In this document: piece after piece, positions 9,713 through 21,002 of the stretch
How positions within the stretch are numbered: position 1 is the first letter of the stretch
Layout: the number at the start of each line of letters is the position of its first letter
Position numbers and translations under genes: made by a program
Notes under the pieces: generated by a model
What the model was told of the DNA's origin: nothing
Databases searched by the model: none
The model's input: only the letters and a program-made list of their open reading frames with translations
DNA from: Spinacia oleracea
Lineage: Eukaryota > Streptophyta > Magnoliopsida > Caryophyllales > Amaranthaceae
Length of the DNA: 64,000 nt
Direction of reading: 5' to 3'
NCBI RefSeq assembly: GCF_020520425.1
Contig: NC_079489.1
Coordinates: 90,438,810-90,502,809 of the forward strand

Positions 9713-12617
9713 TCAAAGCCATTCTGCAACAAGCTTGATTCCCATAGCTGCAATGTGCGAGTTGTGCTTCGCCTGCGGCAGAGGATTAGTCAATGGATCT
9801 GAGATGTTGTCATCAGTTCCAATCTTGCTTATCTCGACTTCTTTTCTTTCAACGAAATCTCGTAGAAGGTGAAATCTACGAAGTACATGCTTGACTCTCT
9901 AGTGGTGTCTAGGCTCCTTTGCCTGTGCAATAGCTCCATTATTATCACAATACAGAGCTATTGGTCCTTTAATGGAGGGGACTACACCAAGTTCACCTAT
10001 GAACTTCCTTAGCCATATAGCTTCCTTTGCTGCTTCATGTGCAGCAATGTACTCCGCTTCAGTTGTAGAATCCGCAATGGTGCTTTGCTTAGCACTTTTC
10101 CAGCTTACTGCACCTCCGTTGAGGCAGAAGACAAACCCAGACGGTGATCTGAAAACATCTTTGTTGGTTTAGAAACTTACGTCCGTATAGCCTTTAACAA
10201 TTAATTCATCATCTCCACCATAGACCAGGAAATCATCTTTGTGCCTTTTCAGGTACTTCAGAATGTTCTTGGCAGCAGTCCAATGTACCTCTCTTGGGTC
10301 TGACTGGTATCTTCTCGTAGCACTGAGTGCATACGCAACATCCGTGCATGTACATATCATAGCATACATTATTGAACCAATCAATGATGCATATGGAATC
10401 CCACTCATTCGTCTACGCTCATCCAATGTTTTTGGGCACTGAGTCTTGCTTAGAGTCATTCCATGAAACATGGGTAGGTAGCCTCGCTTGGAAGCAGCCA
10501 TATTGAACCTTTCAAGCACCTTATTGATATAAGTGCTTTAACTAAATCCAATCATCCTTTTAGACCTATCTCTGTAGATCTTGATTCCTAGTATGTACTG
10601 TGCTTCTCCTAGATCCTTCATCGAAAAACATTTCCCAAGCCAAATCTTGACAGAGTTCAACATAGGAATGTCATTTCCGATAAGTAATATGTCGTCGACA
10701 TAAGATACTAGAAAAGCAATTTTGCTCCCACTAACCATCTTGTATACACAAGATTCGTCTGCGTTCTTGAAGAAACTGAAGTCACTGACTGCTTCATCAA
10801 AACGTATATTCCAGCTCCTTGATGCTTGCTTCAATCCGTAGATTGATTTCTTAAGCTTGCATACCTTTTTAGCATTCTTTGGATCCTCAAAACCCTCAGG
10901 CTGTGTCATAAACACAGTTTCAGATTGCATGGCTTCTTGCCATTGCTTGGAGCTAGGGCTCGTCATAGCTTGTTTGTAAGTCGCAGGTTCATCACTTTCA
11001 ACTAATAGAACGTCATAGCTCTCGTTCGTCAAAATACCTAAGTACCTTTCCGGTTGAGATCTATATCTCTGCGATCTACGCGGGGTTACATTTCTAGATG
11101 GTCCTTGATTCTCACCAGATACTTCTAAAGATCTCTGAGTTTCATTCTGAATGTCATCTTGAGCATTCTCTAGAGTTTGTTGTTCGACTCGAATTTCTTC
11201 GAGGTCTACTTTTCTCCCACTTGTCATTTTGGAAATGTGATCTCTTTCCAAAAAGATACCATCTCGAGCAACAAACACCTTGTTCTCAGATATATTGTAG
11301 AAGTAATACTCCTTTGTTTCCTTTGGATAGCCCACAAGGATACATTTTTCAGATTTTGGATGAAGTTTGTCTGAAATTAATCGTTTGACGTATACTTCAC
11401 ATCCCCAAATCTTAAGAAAAGACACTTTTGGAGGCTTTCCAAACCATAACTCATATGGAGTCTTTTCAACAGCTTTAGACGGAGCTCTATTTATAGTGAG
11501 TGCTGCTGTATTTAGTGCATGTCCCCAAAATTCTATTGGAAGTTCGGCCTGACCCATCATTGATCTAACCATGTCTAGAAAGGTTCTATTCCTCCGTTCC
11601 GACACACCATTCCGTTGTGGTGTTCCAGCAGGAGTCAATTCTGATAGAATTTTACATTCTTTCAGATGGTCATCAAATTCATAGCTCAGATATTCACCAC
11701 CTCTGTCAGACCGCAGTGCTTTAATCTTCTTGCCTAATTGATTCTCTACTTCACCTGAAATTCCTTGAATTTTTCAAAGGATTCAGACTTATGCTTCATT
11801 AGGTAGACATAACCATATCTACTGAAGTCATTAGTGAAAGTGATAAAGTAGATGAAACCACCTCTAACATCTGTATGGATTAAATCCAATAGTTCAGTTG
11901 CTCTTTCTCCAACTTTAGAGAAAGGTTGCTTTGTCATTTTGCCAAGTAAACATGATTCGCACTTACCATAATCCTCTAAGTCAAATGGTTCTAGAATTCC
12001 TTCCTTTTGAAGTCTTTCTATGCGTTTCAAGTTAATATGGCCTAATCGACAATGCCACAGATAGGTGAGATCTGAATCATCCTTTTTGGTATTTATGTTA
12101 TAAACTTGTTTGTCGTGATCTAATAAATAAAGTCCATTGACTAATCTAGCAGATCCATAAAACATCTCTTTAAAATAAAAAGAACAACTATTGTCTTTTA
12201 TTAAAAAGGAAAATCCCTTAGTATCTAAGCAAGAAATAGAAATGATGTTTTTAGTAAGACTTGGAACATGGAAACAGTCTTTCAGTTCCAAAACTAGCCA
12301 GAGGGCAACGACAAATAATAAGTTCCTACAGCTAATGCAGCAATCCTTGCTCCATTTCCCACTCGTAGGTCGACTTCACCCTTGCTTAACCTTCTACTTC
12401 TTCTTAGTCCCTGTGAATTGGAACATAAGTGTGAACCACAACCTGTATCTAATACCCAAGAAGTTGAATTAGCAAGTATACAGTCTATAACGAAAATACC
12501 TGAAGATGGAACGACTGTTTCGTTCTTCTGATCTTCCTTAAGCTTCAAGCAATCTCTCTTCCAATGCCCCTTCTTCTTGCAATAGAAGCATTTAGATTCA
12601 GAAGTGGGTTGGCTCAC
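9713..12617 (-). pseudogene. copia B pol relic: protease, integrase, RT, RNase H
   Basis: Nearly collinear with the intact pol of copia C. Visible pieces are the zinc knuckle CFYCKKKGHWKRDC (about 12565-12606), protease DTGCGSHLCS, pre-integrase HCRLGHINLKR, integrase HTDV and NGVSERRNRT, RT YVDDILLIGND and parts of RNase H. Two deletions against C are clear: 24 bp in integrase (C has CGPMSTNA where B runs HTDV-RGG, near 11865), and about 300 bp in RT near 10915, where EAMQSE runs straight into TVFMTQPEG. The second removes the KARLVAKG and QMDVKTAFLNG blocks. Open pieces lie in several frames, so the gene is dead. Confidence 0.9.
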
Positions 12618-12656
12618 CTTCTTCTTTTCAGATTTGGTGCCGCCTGGCTGCTTAGT

Positions 12657-13343
12657 CTAGCTGGCCTTGTTGCCACCTTTCTTAGCATTCCTCTTCTTAC
12701 CAGATTTCTTGAACTTGCCCCCACGCACCATAAGCACATCTTGCTTATCACTTTTGAGCGTCTTTTCAGCGATCTTCAGCATACCGTGAAGCTTAGTGAG
12801 CGTTTTGTCCAGACTATTCATATTGTAGTTCAGCTTGAACTGATCATACCCGCTATGAAGAGAATGGAGGATGGTGTCTACAGCCATTTTCTAAGAGAAT
12901 TGCTGATCCAGCCGACTCATATTCTCAATGAGTCTAATTATTTTGAGAACATGTGGACTTACGGGCTCGCCTTTCTTAAGCTTGGTCTCAAGAATTTGCC
13001 TATGAGTCTCGAATCTTTCGTCTCGAGCCAAATCTTGGAACATGTTCTTTAACTCACTGATGGTCATGAAAGCATCTGAGTTGAAGAACGTTTTCTGTAG
13101 ATCTGCACTCATGGTTGCAAGAATTAGACATTTCACATCCTTGTTGGCATCAATCCAACGATTGAGGGCTGCCTGAGTGACCCCGTTGCCAGCGGCTTCG
13201 GGCATCGCCTCTTCCAGGACATACTCCTTTTCTTCCTGCATAAGAACTATTTGCAAGTTCCTTTGCCAGTCAAGGAAGTTTTTCCCGTTCAACTTCTCCT
13301 TTTCGAGAATTGATCGGATGTTGAATGAATTGTTGTTTTCCAT
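12657..13343 (-). pseudogene. copia B gag relic, divergent from copia C gag
   Basis: Starts at the ATG at 13343 (MENNNSFNIRSILEKEKL) and carries the copia gag pattern NFLDWQRNLQIVL with a downstream ILHSLHSGYDQFKLNY block. A stop near 12890 splits it, and a lysine-rich stretch precedes the zinc knuckle of the pol relic. Gag forms the virus-like particle. Flanking leader and pol are close to copia C, yet this gag resembles C's only in scattered positions (MxNNN start, LxSLHSGxxxFK), which suggests a different ancestry for this segment. Confidence 0.82.
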
Positions 13344-14768
13344 AGTTAAACCTACAATTGAAAAAGAATAAACAAATAAATAATCATTCACAGTTTCTCT
13401 TAATAAATTTAAATTCTAGCAAACATGCATAATTTATCATTTATTAAGCATTTTATTCAAGTTATGTGTTCCGGCAGGTGTGAATAAAATGATTCCAAGA
13501 TCCTTAAATCATTGAAGAATTAAGCACATTATGTATTTTGACTCAATTCTAAAATATTTTAGGTAAGCAAAAGCCTTAATCTAATAGTCTATAAACTACT
13601 CTTGGTTGATAGGTACGTCTAAGAACTTATTAGGTAAACCTATCGATTTTGCCACGATATAAAAGGACTCCTTACTTATATCGTTGAGTTTCACCAAAAC
13701 TAACATGTACTCACAATTATTTGTGTACCTTACCCCTTTAGAATCAATAAGTAACACCTCGCTATGGCGAAAAACTATTATTAAGATTGATGTAAAGGTT
13801 ATCCAAGTAAGTGTTATTTTGGCATGGCACCTTTTAACTCGATTTTTAAGTTTGGAACTTAAGGCTCTTACTATGTTGGTTAGGTTTTAAGTGAACTAAA
13901 ATCCTTAATCATGCAACATAATCAAGCCATAATCTCATGCATAATTAAGACATATTTAAAGCAATAAATAACTTTAAAACATGTATAAGATATAAATGTT
14001 ATCTAGTATGGCCCGACTTCATCTTAAAGCTTCAAATTCAAAGTCCGTCTTGAAAATGGATTGAAAACTCCGTCTTGAATTTCACCATGGGAGGCGCCAT
14101 TTTCTTCAAATAGGATCAGCTATAATTAAACTAATTACAACTATTTGATGGTACGCAGACCATATTTAAAAGCAATAAAATTTGGTACTTTAGACCAATA
14201 TTACATTCAAATTAATGGTACGCAGACCATATTTTCTATCTTATTTGGGCCATACTAGTCACTTTTCAATAACCTGCAAAACAGTACATATACAATATAT
14301 ACCATTCACTCATTCATTATCATGAATGGTCCACGTAGCTGGTTAGTAGAACATGTTATGCATCACATGAATATTTGCAGCAATTAATCAAGGGCACCAA
14401 TTAATCAAGGGCACCAATAATCTACCAATTATTCAGTCCTTATTAATTCTAATCAAGTTGTTTAACCTTAAAGGAATGTAGACCTAATCAAGAGTTTATG
14501 ACTAAAATGCTCCCACTTAAACCAATACATTCACATGCTTTACTAATTTAAACATAAAAATGTATTTCCTAGTCTAACCGGAAACATACAAATTTAATTC
14601 AAATTTAAAGCTCATATAAATTTATAATTGAATCCATTTAATTTATTTTCAGTTGAATTAAAATGAATTTAAATTAATTCAAGGTTTTAATTTTAGTAAA
14701 ATAATTAGTATAAATAAAATTTATAATAATTAGATTATTCAAAATTAAATTCTGAGAAAACAATTTAA
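13344..14768 (-). other. copia B leader, proximal part
   Basis: AT-rich untranslated leader between gag and the point where copia C inserted. It matches C's own leader (21003 to about 22350) closely, including CAGGTGTGAATAAAATG near 13475. Positions 14764-14768 (TTTAA) are the left target duplication of C. A TTCTTTTTCAATTGTAG stretch on the minus strand just before the gag ATG looks like a 3' splice site, so a spliced leader is possible. Confidence 0.6.
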
Positions 14769-16151
14769 TGTTAGGTTATGATACATATGACACTACATAG
14801 ATCATGCGGAAACAACCATTAACCCAGGACAACATATTATTTACACATAATCATATAGCATAATTTAGATGCATACTCTTTGTTGCGTGCCCTCCCTAGC
14901 TGCGCCCGAACCGAACAAGAACAAGTCTTTTAGGACTCCAAGTGTCGTCCCTCCGTAGATAGTCCACAGCACGTCCGGATCCGCCTTAAGATTGACCAAC
15001 TAGAATCGCCCTTAAGGTACTAGAAAATTTCGGCACTTTTGAGCAAGATGTGTTTTAATTTTCTCTCAAAAAACTCACTTTTGAATACTTTGAAACTTGT
15101 GTATAAATTATGACCCCTAGGCCTTTATTTATAGAGTTATGGAAAAGGAATCGTAATCCTAGTAGGATACGAATTAATTGGAATTAGAATCCTACATGAA
15201 TTCTATTTAATTAATTTATCCAATTAGGAATAGAAATTTAATCATACACTGACTCTTGTAGATTCAGGAATCACGTATGAGCACAAACTCACACACACAC
15301 GGCAGCCACAAGGGCTGCCCATGCGCGTGCGAGCAGCAGCCCGCGCAGCACGGCCCACGCATCCGTGGCCCTTGGCGCGCGCTGGGCCTGCCTTGCGGTA
15401 GGCCTGGGCGCTGCCTTGGCTGGGCTTGTGGCGCGCATGCTTGCTGGGCGATGGCCCCGGCTTCGTGCTGGGCCTTCGTCCGGCAAGCCTCGTCCGATGC
15501 TAATTCGTACGATACGCTTCCGATTAAATTTCCATTTCCGGAATCTATTTCCGATACGAACAATATTTAATATTTCCGATTCCGGAATTAATTTCCGTTT
15601 CGAACAAATATTTAATATTTCCGTTTCCGGAATTATTTTCCGATTCCGGCAATATTTCCGATTCTGACAATATTTCCGTTTCCGGCAATATTTCCGATTC
15701 TGGTAATATTTCCATTTCCAATAATATTTTCCGATACGTACCATGTTTCCGTTTCCGGCAACATCTACGACTTGGATAATATTCATATTTCCGATACGAT
15801 CCATATTTCCGTTTCCGGCAATATCATCGTTTCCGGAGTATTCATTTCTTGCCTGTGACGATCTTAGCTCCCACTGAAACCAAGATCCGTCGGTTCCGAA
15901 TATTCATAGATGGAGTATTTAATGCCATTAAATACTTGATCCGTTTACGTGCTATTTGTGTGACCCTACGGGTTCAGTCAAGAGTAAGCTGTGGATTAAT
16001 ATCATTAATTCCACTTGAACTGAAGCGGCCTCTAGCTAGGCATTCAGCTCACTTGATCTCACTGAATTATTAACTTGTTAATTAATACTGAACCGCATTT
16101 ATTAGACTTAACATAGAATGCATACTTGGACCAAGGGCATTATTTCCTTCA
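14769..16151 (-). repeat. copia C 3' LTR
   Basis: Plus-strand reading TGTTAGGTTATGATACAT...CATTATTTCCTTCA. It contains a TATTTATAGAG stretch near 15125, a GC-rich block (15290-15500) and a TTTCCG-type minisatellite (15525-15840). The apparent open frames inside it come from these repeats and recur at the same offset in the other LTR. Confidence 0.95.
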
Positions 16152-17015
16152 GTCTCCCACTTGTCCTTAGGGACAAGTGTGCATTTCCTAATTCCTTTGT
16201 CGCTCGATGCTTGCTCTTGAACATAAGGTAAGAGTTGTCATCCTTATTATGTCCAGAGGTGTTCCTCGGTTTCAGAGTTCAACTGATCAAATAAACAGAT
16301 AATCATAGCCTATGATTCATCCGAGCACGGCCATGCATTTCACAGTTTCTAGCTCTCCGAGTGGCCTTGTACAACTTTTAAGCATCTCATCCCGATTTAT
16401 GGGAGGACAATCCCAATCTTGCGATCTTGAGATTAGACTTCGTTTGATAGGTGATTACCTGAGCGTTGCCTTTATAGCCTCCTTTTACGGTGCGACGGTT
16501 GGTCAACGTCAAAGCAACCAGTTCTCAAACAAGTAATCTCAAATCACTCAGGTATTGAGGATTTAGTGTCTAATAATTTAATGAAATTTACTTATGACAG
16601 ACTTTCATCTCTTACAGTAAAGTTTCATAGGTCTTGTCCGATACTAGTCTTCCCAAAGTAAGTATCTATGCAAATGATTATGACATTGCCATGTCCACAT
16701 AGTTCAAGAAACAGAACTACTAGTCATCTTGCACTCTAATCGTCTAACGTTTTCTATGCGTCCAATTTTATAGAAAACTCCAATTAGGGACCATTTTCAA
16801 CCTTTGACATTCAAGTTCACTTGATAGACATTTCTTAGTCACAGGACTGGTCCTGACAGTCTATCTTGAATATATCGTCAAATTGAAGGGACTCATCATT
16901 TAATAAACCACAAATTAAATGGAAAAATGAATTTCTTTCATTTGTTGTGAATGATTAACCAATAATGTTTTACAAAGATTTAAACTCAAAAACTTTAAAA
17001 CATTAAACAGAGACA
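16152..17015 (-). other. copia C 3' non-coding region
   Basis: 864 bp between the gag-pol stop and the 3' LTR. On the minus strand it ends in GACAAGTGGGAGAC immediately before the LTR's TGAAGG, the expected place of the polypurine tract that primes plus-strand cDNA. No open frame of interest. Confidence 0.7.
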
Positions 17016-20000
17016 TCAAAGCCATTCTCCAATATGCTTGATTCCCATAGCTGCAGTGTGCGAGTTGTGCTTCGCTTGCGGCAGAGGTTTAGTTAATGGA
17101 TCTGATATGTTGTCATCAGTTCCAATTTTGCTTATCTCGACTTCTTTTCTTTCAACGAACTCTCGTAGAAGGTGAAATCTACGAAGTACATGCTTGACTC
17201 TCTGGTGGTGTCTAGGCTCTTTTGCCTGTGCAATAGCTCCGTTATTATCACAATACAGGGCTATTGGTCCTTTAATGGAGGGGACTACACCAAGTTCTCC
17301 TATGAACTTCCTTAGCCATATAGCTTCCTTTGCTGCTTCATGTGCAGCAATGTACTCCGCTTCAGTTGTAGAATCCGCAATGGTGCTTTGCTTAGCACTT
17401 TTCCAGCTTACTGCTCCTCCGTTGAGGCAGAAGACAAACCCAGACTGTGATCTGAAATCATCTTTGTCGGTTTGGAAACTTGCGTCCGTATAGCCTTTAA
17501 CAATTAATTCATCATCTCCACCATAGACCAGGAAGTCATCTTTGTGCCTTTTCAGGTACTTCAGAATGTTCTTGGCAGCAGTCCAATGCGCCTCTCCTGG
17601 GTCTGACTGGTATCTGCTCGTAGCACTGAGTGCGTACGCAACATCCGGGCGTGTACATATCATAGCATACATTATTGAACCAATCAATGATGCATATGGA
17701 ATCCCACTCATTCGTCTACGCTCATCAAGTGTTTTTGGGCACTGAGTCTTGCTTAGAGTCATTCCATGAGACATGGGTAGGTAGCCTCGCTTGGAGTCCG
17801 CCATCTTGAACCTATCAAGCACCTTATTGATATAAGTGCTTTGACTAAGTCCAATCATCCTTTTAGATCTATCTCTGTAAATCTTGATGCCCAATATGTA
17901 CTGTGCTTCTCCTAGATCCTTCATCGAAAAACATTTCCCAAGCCAAATCTTGACAGAGTTCAACATAGGAATGTCATTTCCGATAAGCAGTATGTCGTCG
18001 ACATATAATACTAGGAAAGCAATTTTGCTCCCACTGACCTTCTTGTATACACAAGATTCGTCTGCGTTCTTGATGAAACCAAAGTCACTGACTGCTTCAT
18101 CAAAACGTATATTCCAGCTCCTGGATGCCTGCTTCAATCCGTAGATTGACTTCTTTAGCTTGCATACCTTTTTAGCATTCTTTGGATCCTCAAAACCTTC
18201 AGGCTGTGTCATAAACACAGTTTCTGTTAAAACGCCGTTTAAGAAAGCAGTTTTGACATCCATCTGCCATATTTCGTAATCGTAATATGCAGCGATTGCT
18301 AACATTATTCGAATAGACTTTAGCATTGCAACTGGTGAAAAGGTTTCATCGTAATCCACACCGTGGACTTGCCTGTAACCTTTTGCAACCAATCTAGCTT
18401 TGAAAACTTCAAGTTTCCCATCCTTGTCCTTTTTCAGTTTGAAAACCCATTTGCTTCCAATGGCTTGGTAGCCATCTGGCAAATCGACCAAATCCCATAC
18501 TTGGTTTTCAGACATGGAGTCTAATTCAGATTGCATGGCTTCTTGCCACTGCTTGGAGCTAGGGCTCGTCATAGCTTGCTTGTAAGTCGCAGGTTCATCA
18601 CTTTCAAGTAATAGAACGTCATAGCTCTCGTTCGTCAAAATACCTAAGTACCTTTCCGGTTGAGATCTATATCTTTGCGATCTACGCGGGGTAACATTTC
18701 TAGATTGACCATGATTCTCACCAGATTCTTCTAAAGATCTCTGAGTTTCATCCTGAATGTCATCTTGAGCATTCTCTAGAGTTTGTTGTTCGACTCGAAT
18801 TTCTTCGAGGTCTACTTTTCTCCCACTTGTCATTTTGGAAATGTGATCCTTCTCCAAAAAGACACCATCTCGAGCAACAAACACTTTGTTCTCAGATGTA
18901 TTGTAGAAGTAATACCCCTTTGTTTCCTTTGGATAGCCCACAAGGATACATTTGTCAGATTTTGGATGAAGTTTGTCTGAAATTAATCGTTTGACGTATA
19001 CTTCACATCCCCAAATCTTAAGAAAAGACACATTTGGAGGTTTTCCAAACCATAATTCGTATGGAGTCTTTTCGACAGCTTTAGACGGAGCTCTATTTAT
19101 AGTGAGTGCAGCTGTATTTAGTGCATGTCCCCAAAATTCTAATGGAAGTTCGGCCTGACCCATCATTGACCTGACCATGTCTAGCAAGGTTCTGTTCCTC
19201 CGTTCTGACACACCGTTCCATTGTGGTGTTCCAGGAGGAGTCAATTCTGATAGAATTCCACATTCTTTCAGATGGTCATCAAATTCATAGCTCAGATATT
19301 CACCGCCTCTATCAGACCGCAGTGCCTTAATCTTCTTGCCTAATTGATTCTCTACTTCACTCTGAAATTTCTTGAATTTGTCAAAGGATTCAGACTTATG
19401 CTTCATTAGGTAGACATAACCATACCTACTGAAGTCATCAGTGAAAGTGATAAAGTAGCTGAAACCACCTCTAGCATTTGTACTCATTGGTCCACATACA
19501 TCTGTATGGATTAAACCCAATAGTTCATTTGCTCTTTCTCCGACTTTAGAGAAAGGTTGCTTTGTCATTTTGCCAAGTAAACATGATTCGCATTTACCAT
19601 AATCCTCTAAGTCAAATGGTTCTAGAATTCCTTCCCTTTGAAGTCTTTCTAAGCGTTTCAAGTTTATATGGCCTAATCGACAATGCCACAGATAGGTGAG
19701 ATCTGAATCATCCTTTTTGGCCTTTTTGGTATTTATGTTATATACTTGTTTGTCGTGATCTAATAAATAAAGTCCATTGACTAATCTAGCAGATCCATAA
19801 AACATCTCTTTAAAATAAAACGAACAACTATTGTCTTTTATTATAAAGGAAAATCCCTTAGCATCTAAGCAAGAAACTGAAATGATGTTTTTAGTAAGAC
19901 TTGGAACATGGAAACATTCTTCCAGTTCCAAAACTAGCCCGGAGAGCAACGACAAATAGTAAGTTCCTACGGCTAATGCAGCAATCCGTGCTCCATTTCC

Positions 20001-21002
20001 CACTCGTAGGTCGACTTCTCCCTTGCTTAACTTTCTACTTCTTCTTAGTCCCTGTGGATTGGAACATAAGTGTGAGCCACAACCTGTATCTAATACCCAA
20101 GAAGTTGAATTAGCAAGTATACAGTCTATAACGAAAATACCTGAAGATGGAACGACTGTTCCGTTCTTCTGATCTTCCTTTAGCTTTGGACATTCTCTTT
20201 TGTAATGGCCTATTCCATCACAATAAAGACAGCTTGATGTGGACTTGTCCTGCTTTGATTTAGCATTGCCCTTGGACTTTCCACCTTTCTTGAATGGTCT
20301 CTTTCTAGCCTTGAGTAAATCTTTGGCTTCACAGTCCAGTACTATTTCAGCCTTTCTGACAAGGTGAATAAATTCTGCAACTGTTTCTTCTCTTGGTTCA
20401 CTTAGGTATTGTTGCTTGAAGCGACCAAACCCACTGTGTAGTGAATTGAGCAAGACAGAGACTGCCATCCTTTCGCTTATTGGTGTTCCTAGTAGACTTA
20501 GGCGATCAAAATATGAACACATAAGATCCACATGGAACCTCAGTGGGACGCCTACCCTCTGTTTAGTGCGAAGGAGCTGAACATGTGTTTCTTGGACCTC
20601 CATCCTATAACACCTGTTGGGAGAACTAACCTTTAGCCCAGACATTGATTCAATCAACTCATGGACGTTCAGGTCCCTGTCCTCCGTACTTCCACGACAG
20701 ATATCCCTCAGATTCTTGATGAGCGTAAAAGGTTCATAAGCTACAAACCTTCTAGCCCAATCATCAGGGATATTGTTCAGCATGAGACTCATAACCTTTT
20801 TGAGATCCGCATCCCAGGCGTAAAATCTCTCAGGGGTCATGTCTCTGGCATAGTAGCTTGGCATGGGATGTGATAGTACATACTCAAGTCCATTGAGTTT
20901 GACTATTTCAACTAGCTTAGCTTCCCATTCAAGAAAATTTGTCAGGTTCAGCTTGACCATAAGCTCAGAACCCATGATGATGTTTTGATTGTTGTTTGCC
21001 AT
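17016..21002 (-). CDS. copia C gag-pol polyprotein (intact)
   Basis: One open frame of 1328 codons from the ATG at 21002 (MANNNQN). An in-frame ATG at 21044 exists, but the later one follows a splice-acceptor-like TTGTAG and matches copia B's start. Order of domains, approximate residues: gag 1-250; zinc knuckle CLYCDGIGHYKREC near 256; protease DTGCGSHLC near 300; pre-integrase HCRLGHINLKR near 430; integrase triad in HTDVCGP, RSDRGGEY and NGVSERRNRT (about 500, 565, 598); RT with KARLVAKGYRQ, QMDVKTAFLNG and YVDDILLIGND (about 1000); RNase H with [16 protein letters not shown] and YCDNNGAI (1170-1255). All catalytic acids I looked for are present. The polyprotein would form the particle, copy the RNA and integrate the cDNA. 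Confidence 0.96.
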   Translation of the reverse strand: MANNNQNIIMGSELMVKLNLTNFLEWEAKLVEIVKLNGLEYVLSHPMPSYYARDMTPERFYAWDADLKKVMSLMLNNIPDDWARRFVAYEPFTLIKNLRDICRGSTEDRDLNVHELIESMSGLKVSSPNRCYRMEVQETHVQLLRTKQRVGVPLRFHVDLMCSYFDRLSLLGTPISERMAVSVLLNSLHSGFGRFKQQYLSEPREETVAEFIHLVRKAEIVLDCEAKDLLKARKRPFKKGGKSKGNAKSKQDKSTSSCLYCDGIGHYKRECPKLKEDQKNGTVVPSSGIFVIDCILANSTSWVLDTGCGSHLCSNPQGLRRSRKLSKGEVDLRVGNGARIAALAVGTYYLSLLSGLVLELEECFHVPSLTKNIISVSCLDAKGFSFIIKDNSCSFYFKEMFYGSARLVNGLYLLDHDKQVYNINTKKAKKDDSDLTYLWHCRLGHINLKRLERLQREGILEPFDLEDYGKCESCLLGKMTKQPFSKVGERANELLGLIHTDVCGPMSTNARGGFSYFITFTDDFSRYGYVYLMKHKSESFDKFKKFQSEVENQLGKKIKALRSDRGGEYLSYEFDDHLKECGILSELTPPGTPQWNGVSERRNRTLLDMVRSMMGQAELPLEFWGHALNTAALTINRAPSKAVEKTPYELWFGKPPNVSFLKIWGCEVYVKRLISDKLHPKSDKCILVGYPKETKGYYFYNTSENKVFVARDGVFLEKDHISKMTSGRKVDLEEIRVEQQTLENAQDDIQDETQRSLEESGENHGQSRNVTPRRSQRYRSQPERYLGILTNESYDVLLLESDEPATYKQAMTSPSSKQWQEAMQSELDSMSENQVWDLVDLPDGYQAIGSKWVFKLKKDKDGKLEVFKARLVAKGYRQVHGVDYDETFSPVAMLKSIRIMLAIAAYYDYEIWQMDVKTAFLNGVLTETVFMTQPEGFEDPKNAKKVCKLKKSIYGLKQASRSWNIRFDEAVSDFGFIKNADESCVYKKVSGSKIAFLVLYVDDILLIGNDIPMLNSVKIWLGKCFSMKDLGEAQYILGIKIYRDRSKRMIGLSQSTYINKVLDRFKMADSKRGYLPMSHGMTLSKTQCPKTLDERRRMSGIPYASLIGSIMYAMICTRPDVAYALSATSRYQSDPGEAHWTAAKNILKYLKRHKDDFLVYGGDDELIVKGYTDASFQTDKDDFRSQSGFVFCLNGGAVSWKSAKQSTIADSTTEAEYIAAHEAAKEAIWLRKFIGELGVVPSIKGPIALYCDNNGAIAQAKEPRHHQRVKHVLRRFHLLREFVERKEVEISKIGTDDNISDPLTKPLPQAKHNSHTAAMGIKHIGEWL

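Noticed and set aside
15264-15804. Open frames in the LTRs, repeated exactly at 24324-24864
   Set aside because: They arise from the TTTCCG minisatellite and the GC-rich block of the LTR and overlap on both strands.
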